Notes under the pieces: generated by a model | The model's database searches: none | What the model saw: the letters and a program-made list of their open reading frames with translations, nothing else | What the model was told of the DNA's origin: nothing | In this document: piece after piece, positions 59,943 through 61,665 of the stretch | Layout of the letters: each line of letters opens with the position of its first letter | Position numbering within the stretch: position 1 is the first letter of the stretch | Assembly (NCBI GenBank): GCA_012513605.1 | Contig: JAAZBV010000089.1 | Location: 1-61,665, forward strand | From: Desulfatiglans sp. | Lineage (GTDB): Bacteria; Desulfobacterota; DSM-4660; Desulfatiglandales; HGW-15 | Direction of reading: 5' to 3' | DNA: 61,665 nucleotides | Translations under genes and position numbers: made by a program

Positions 59943-61517
59943 TCAATACCCGAAGGCCCCTATGTCCACGAGAGATTCGAGTGAGCGTATTTCAATCTGC
60001 TGGTGCTGCACATACTGATATTCCACTGGGTAGTTTGCCACATCTGTCGGCAGGCTGCCTGCGTTACCCCTTGCAAGCGAACCAGATGAAAGATGGAAAT
60101 CCTGTGCACTAAAATCCAGAAATCCCGGTGTGCTTCCTTCTATGTTTCCAAGGTCAGCCACAGTGGCACCCGGATCAAGGTCTGATTCATGTGTGAGTTG
60201 CCAATCTTCCGGGAGCCAGTTATCTTCAAGCTCTGTCTGACCATTACCGCTTGTTATGGCAAGGTACCCTCCTCCCGCGGATGCATAGATAATATTGTTG
60301 AATACCAGAGCAGTAACATCAAGGGTGCTTAAACGCATGAGCGTGGTGTTACCGCTGCGTGTGGAGACAACCGTGTTGTGATAAAAATAGAGTGTGCCCC
60401 TGCGATACATATCCGTGTCACCGCCATCACCTCCATAATGCATGATCTGGCTGTTGCCTGCCCCGTCCGGTTCTATAAGCACGTTACCATATACAAAAGT
60501 CTCATCATATGCCGGGTCGTTTGCTATGTGATCATAATCAGTCTCCACAAGATCAAGCTGGCGGTTCCCTGCTTCTATCCAGTTGTACCTGATAATTGTG
60601 CCGGATGAACGATCCTTCAGGTTATTCCCAAGGCACCCTGCCCTGAGCGGGCCATAGTGATTATATTCAAACACAATACCAAGGCTTTCTGTATAGGAGT
60701 TATGCTGATAGATACTGTCCTCTATACCGTTACCATATACATAGTTGCCGCTGATCCTGACACGGGAAGATGCTGAGCCTGAAAAGAGGCCGTTTGCAGC
60801 ATCATGAATCAGGCAGTCATGAACTGTTATGTCAGACCCCTCTTCAATATGGATGGCTGCCGCATTTGTGCTGTATTCCTGTGTATTGCCTGCGTCATCG
60901 GTAAACTGGTAACCCGGCCTTGCACTTCTTATGTCCAGCCCCTGAATATAGATGTGTGAAGGGACATCAGGGTTATCCGGGATGCTTGACCCGCCGATCT
61001 TGATAATACTCCTCACCTCGTTCCAGTAATCCAGTTCAGTGCGGGTTATAGCATCATCCCCGCTTATGATTGGCCTTTGATCGCCTTCAGGTATACCTAA
61101 GACCACTACCGGCGATAGAGCAGTTGCCGCTACATTGATTACCCATTTGGCCTGATAGGGCGTAGTGCGATAGTAGATGCGCACAAGGGTGGATGGTTCA
61201 AGGTTCTCCCACGGGACATCCCCTGGTTCAGCATATTGTTTACCAGGCCCAACATCATAGACATGGGTGAAGGCTGATGGGTTCCAGGTATATACAGGGG
61301 TTGCGCTATCTCCTTCATCACCGGTTTCATCTTCTTCATCCCCCTGAATGGGATCACCATTATTGATAACTGCAGGAGGGGTATCCCCGGAAGAGCCTGA
61401 TCCACCATTGCAGGCATTGATTAAAAGCAACCCTGTAATAATAAACAATGGCAGCATACAGCATTCGGCCCAGCCCCAAATCTTTGATATGCGTTTTTTT
61501 ATATTTTTAACCTGCAT
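59943..61517 (-). CDS. Secreted right-handed parallel beta-helix lipoprotein
   Basis: A 524-residue exported protein. The N-terminus has a basic stretch, a hydrophobic core and a lipobox-like LLINACN, followed by a Gly/Ser- and Asp/Glu-rich linker (about 38-70). The rest is built of repeated short beta-strands typical of a parallel beta-helix (SDITVHDCLIHDAANGLFSG, SRVRISGNYVYGNG, TIIRYNWIEAGNRQLD, GTLYFYHNTVVSTRSGN), as in polysaccharide lyases and carbohydrate-binding surface proteins. No catalytic motif is evident. The ribosome binding site is AAAGGGG, about ten bases upstream. Convergent with the FemAB-like gene. Confidence 0.78.
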   Translation of the reverse strand: MQVKNIKKRISKIWGWAECCMLPLFIITGLLLINACNGGSGSSGDTPPAVINNGDPIQGDEEDETGDEGDSATPVYTWNPSAFTHVYDVGPGKQYAEPGDVPWENLEPSTLVRIYYRTTPYQAKWVINVAATALSPVVVLGIPEGDQRPIISGDDAITRTELDYWNEVRSIIKIGGSSIPDNPDVPSHIYIQGLDIRSARPGYQFTDDAGNTQEYSTNAAAIHIEEGSDITVHDCLIHDAANGLFSGSASSRVRISGNYVYGNGIEDSIYQHNSYTESLGIVFEYNHYGPLRAGCLGNNLKDRSSGTIIRYNWIEAGNRQLDLVETDYDHIANDPAYDETFVYGNVLIEPDGAGNSQIMHYGGDGGDTDMYRRGTLYFYHNTVVSTRSGNTTLMRLSTLDVTALVFNNIIYASAGGGYLAITSGNGQTELEDNWLPEDWQLTHESDLDPGATVADLGNIEGSTPGFLDFSAQDFHLSSGSLARGNAGSLPTDVANYPVEYQYVQHQQIEIRSLESLVDIGAFGY

Positions 61518-61665
61518 GGAATCAAGCCCCTTTCTTCTTAACCCGACTTTCGCTATTGGGCATGTTTAAAAAAATAAGTAATTGAAAATATGAAGTATTT
61601 TTTAGCAGAGGTTAAAAAGTCTTCACTACAGAGACATTTAGCCCTTGTGATAGCTCAGGTGGAGG

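Noticed and set aside
61641-61665. tRNA-like start (tagctcaggtgga) at the right edge
   Set aside because: The D-arm wording fits, but the bases before it would give an acceptor starting with C, and the rest is outside the window. It cannot be supported.

Overview
The window looks like chromosomal DNA of a Gram-negative, probably anaerobic bacterium of the Desulfobacterota (old Deltaproteobacteria). The envelope is Gram-negative: Kdo synthesis (kdsA, kdsC), LPS export (lptA, lptB, lptC), a TonB-dependent receptor and a PEP-CTERM protein. The phylum placement rests on the gene neighbourhood: kdsA-kdsC-lptC-lptA-lptB-rpoN-hpf-ptsN-EIIA(Man), a DUF39 'homocysteine biosynthesis' protein, FeoB beside a DtxR-FeoA fusion, multi-PAS/LuxR regulators, and many dispersed palindromic repeats. 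It is an inference from gene content; no rRNA is present. I see no phage, insertion sequence or CRISPR array.

Layout. 1-1.7 kb: an Smr protein, the remains of a P1B-type ATPase gene and an orphan FlgC-like rod protein. 1.9-8.3 kb: rlmE, yebC-ruvC-ruvA-ruvB, a mannosylglycerate-synthase-like glycosyltransferase and a convergent glycerate 2-kinase. 8.6-12.9 kb: an NfeD/flotillin pair, efp-epmA, and a 40-residue membrane peptide behind a candidate sigma-54 promoter. 13-18.5 kb: a TonB receptor and a four-PAS LuxR-type regulator separated by a structure-rich intergenic region. 18.9-27.5 kb: a NEW3-domain membrane protein and an ABC-2 exporter with one ATPase and four permeases, formed by tandem duplication of a permease pair; a copy of the end of the ATPase gene marks the junction. 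27.7-31.8 kb: a DUF3800 protein and two exported esterases. 32-37.3 kb: a xylose-type ABC importer (XylF/G/H-like) divergent from an AraC/GyrI-like regulator. 37.6-41.4 kb: exported or surface proteins and a GT2 glycosyltransferase.

41.4-51 kb is a housekeeping block on the minus strand: tRNA-Leu(GAG), secG, tpiA, gap, rimI, the nitrogen-type PTS genes (no rapZ or HPr gene between ptsN and EIIA-Man), hpf, rpoN, the lpt genes and kdsC/kdsA. 51.2-57.8 kb on the plus strand carries DUF39, an ECF-type cobalt/nickel CbiQ-CbiO pair, the iron-uptake set feoB - Cys-rich protein - DtxR-FeoA, greA and yjbQ. 57.8-61.5 kb holds a GT56 (WecF-like) glycosyltransferase, a FemAB/GNAT-like protein and a secreted beta-helix lipoprotein, suggesting cell-surface glycan work.

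The points most worth a second look are the duplicated ABC permease pair with its visible junction, the sigma-54-type promoter and paired upstream repeats before the 40-aa peptide, a terminator-like hairpin between a perfect consensus promoter and feoB, the small Cys-rich Feo protein, the multiply deleted P-type ATPase, and the collection of palindromic repeats, two of them identical.
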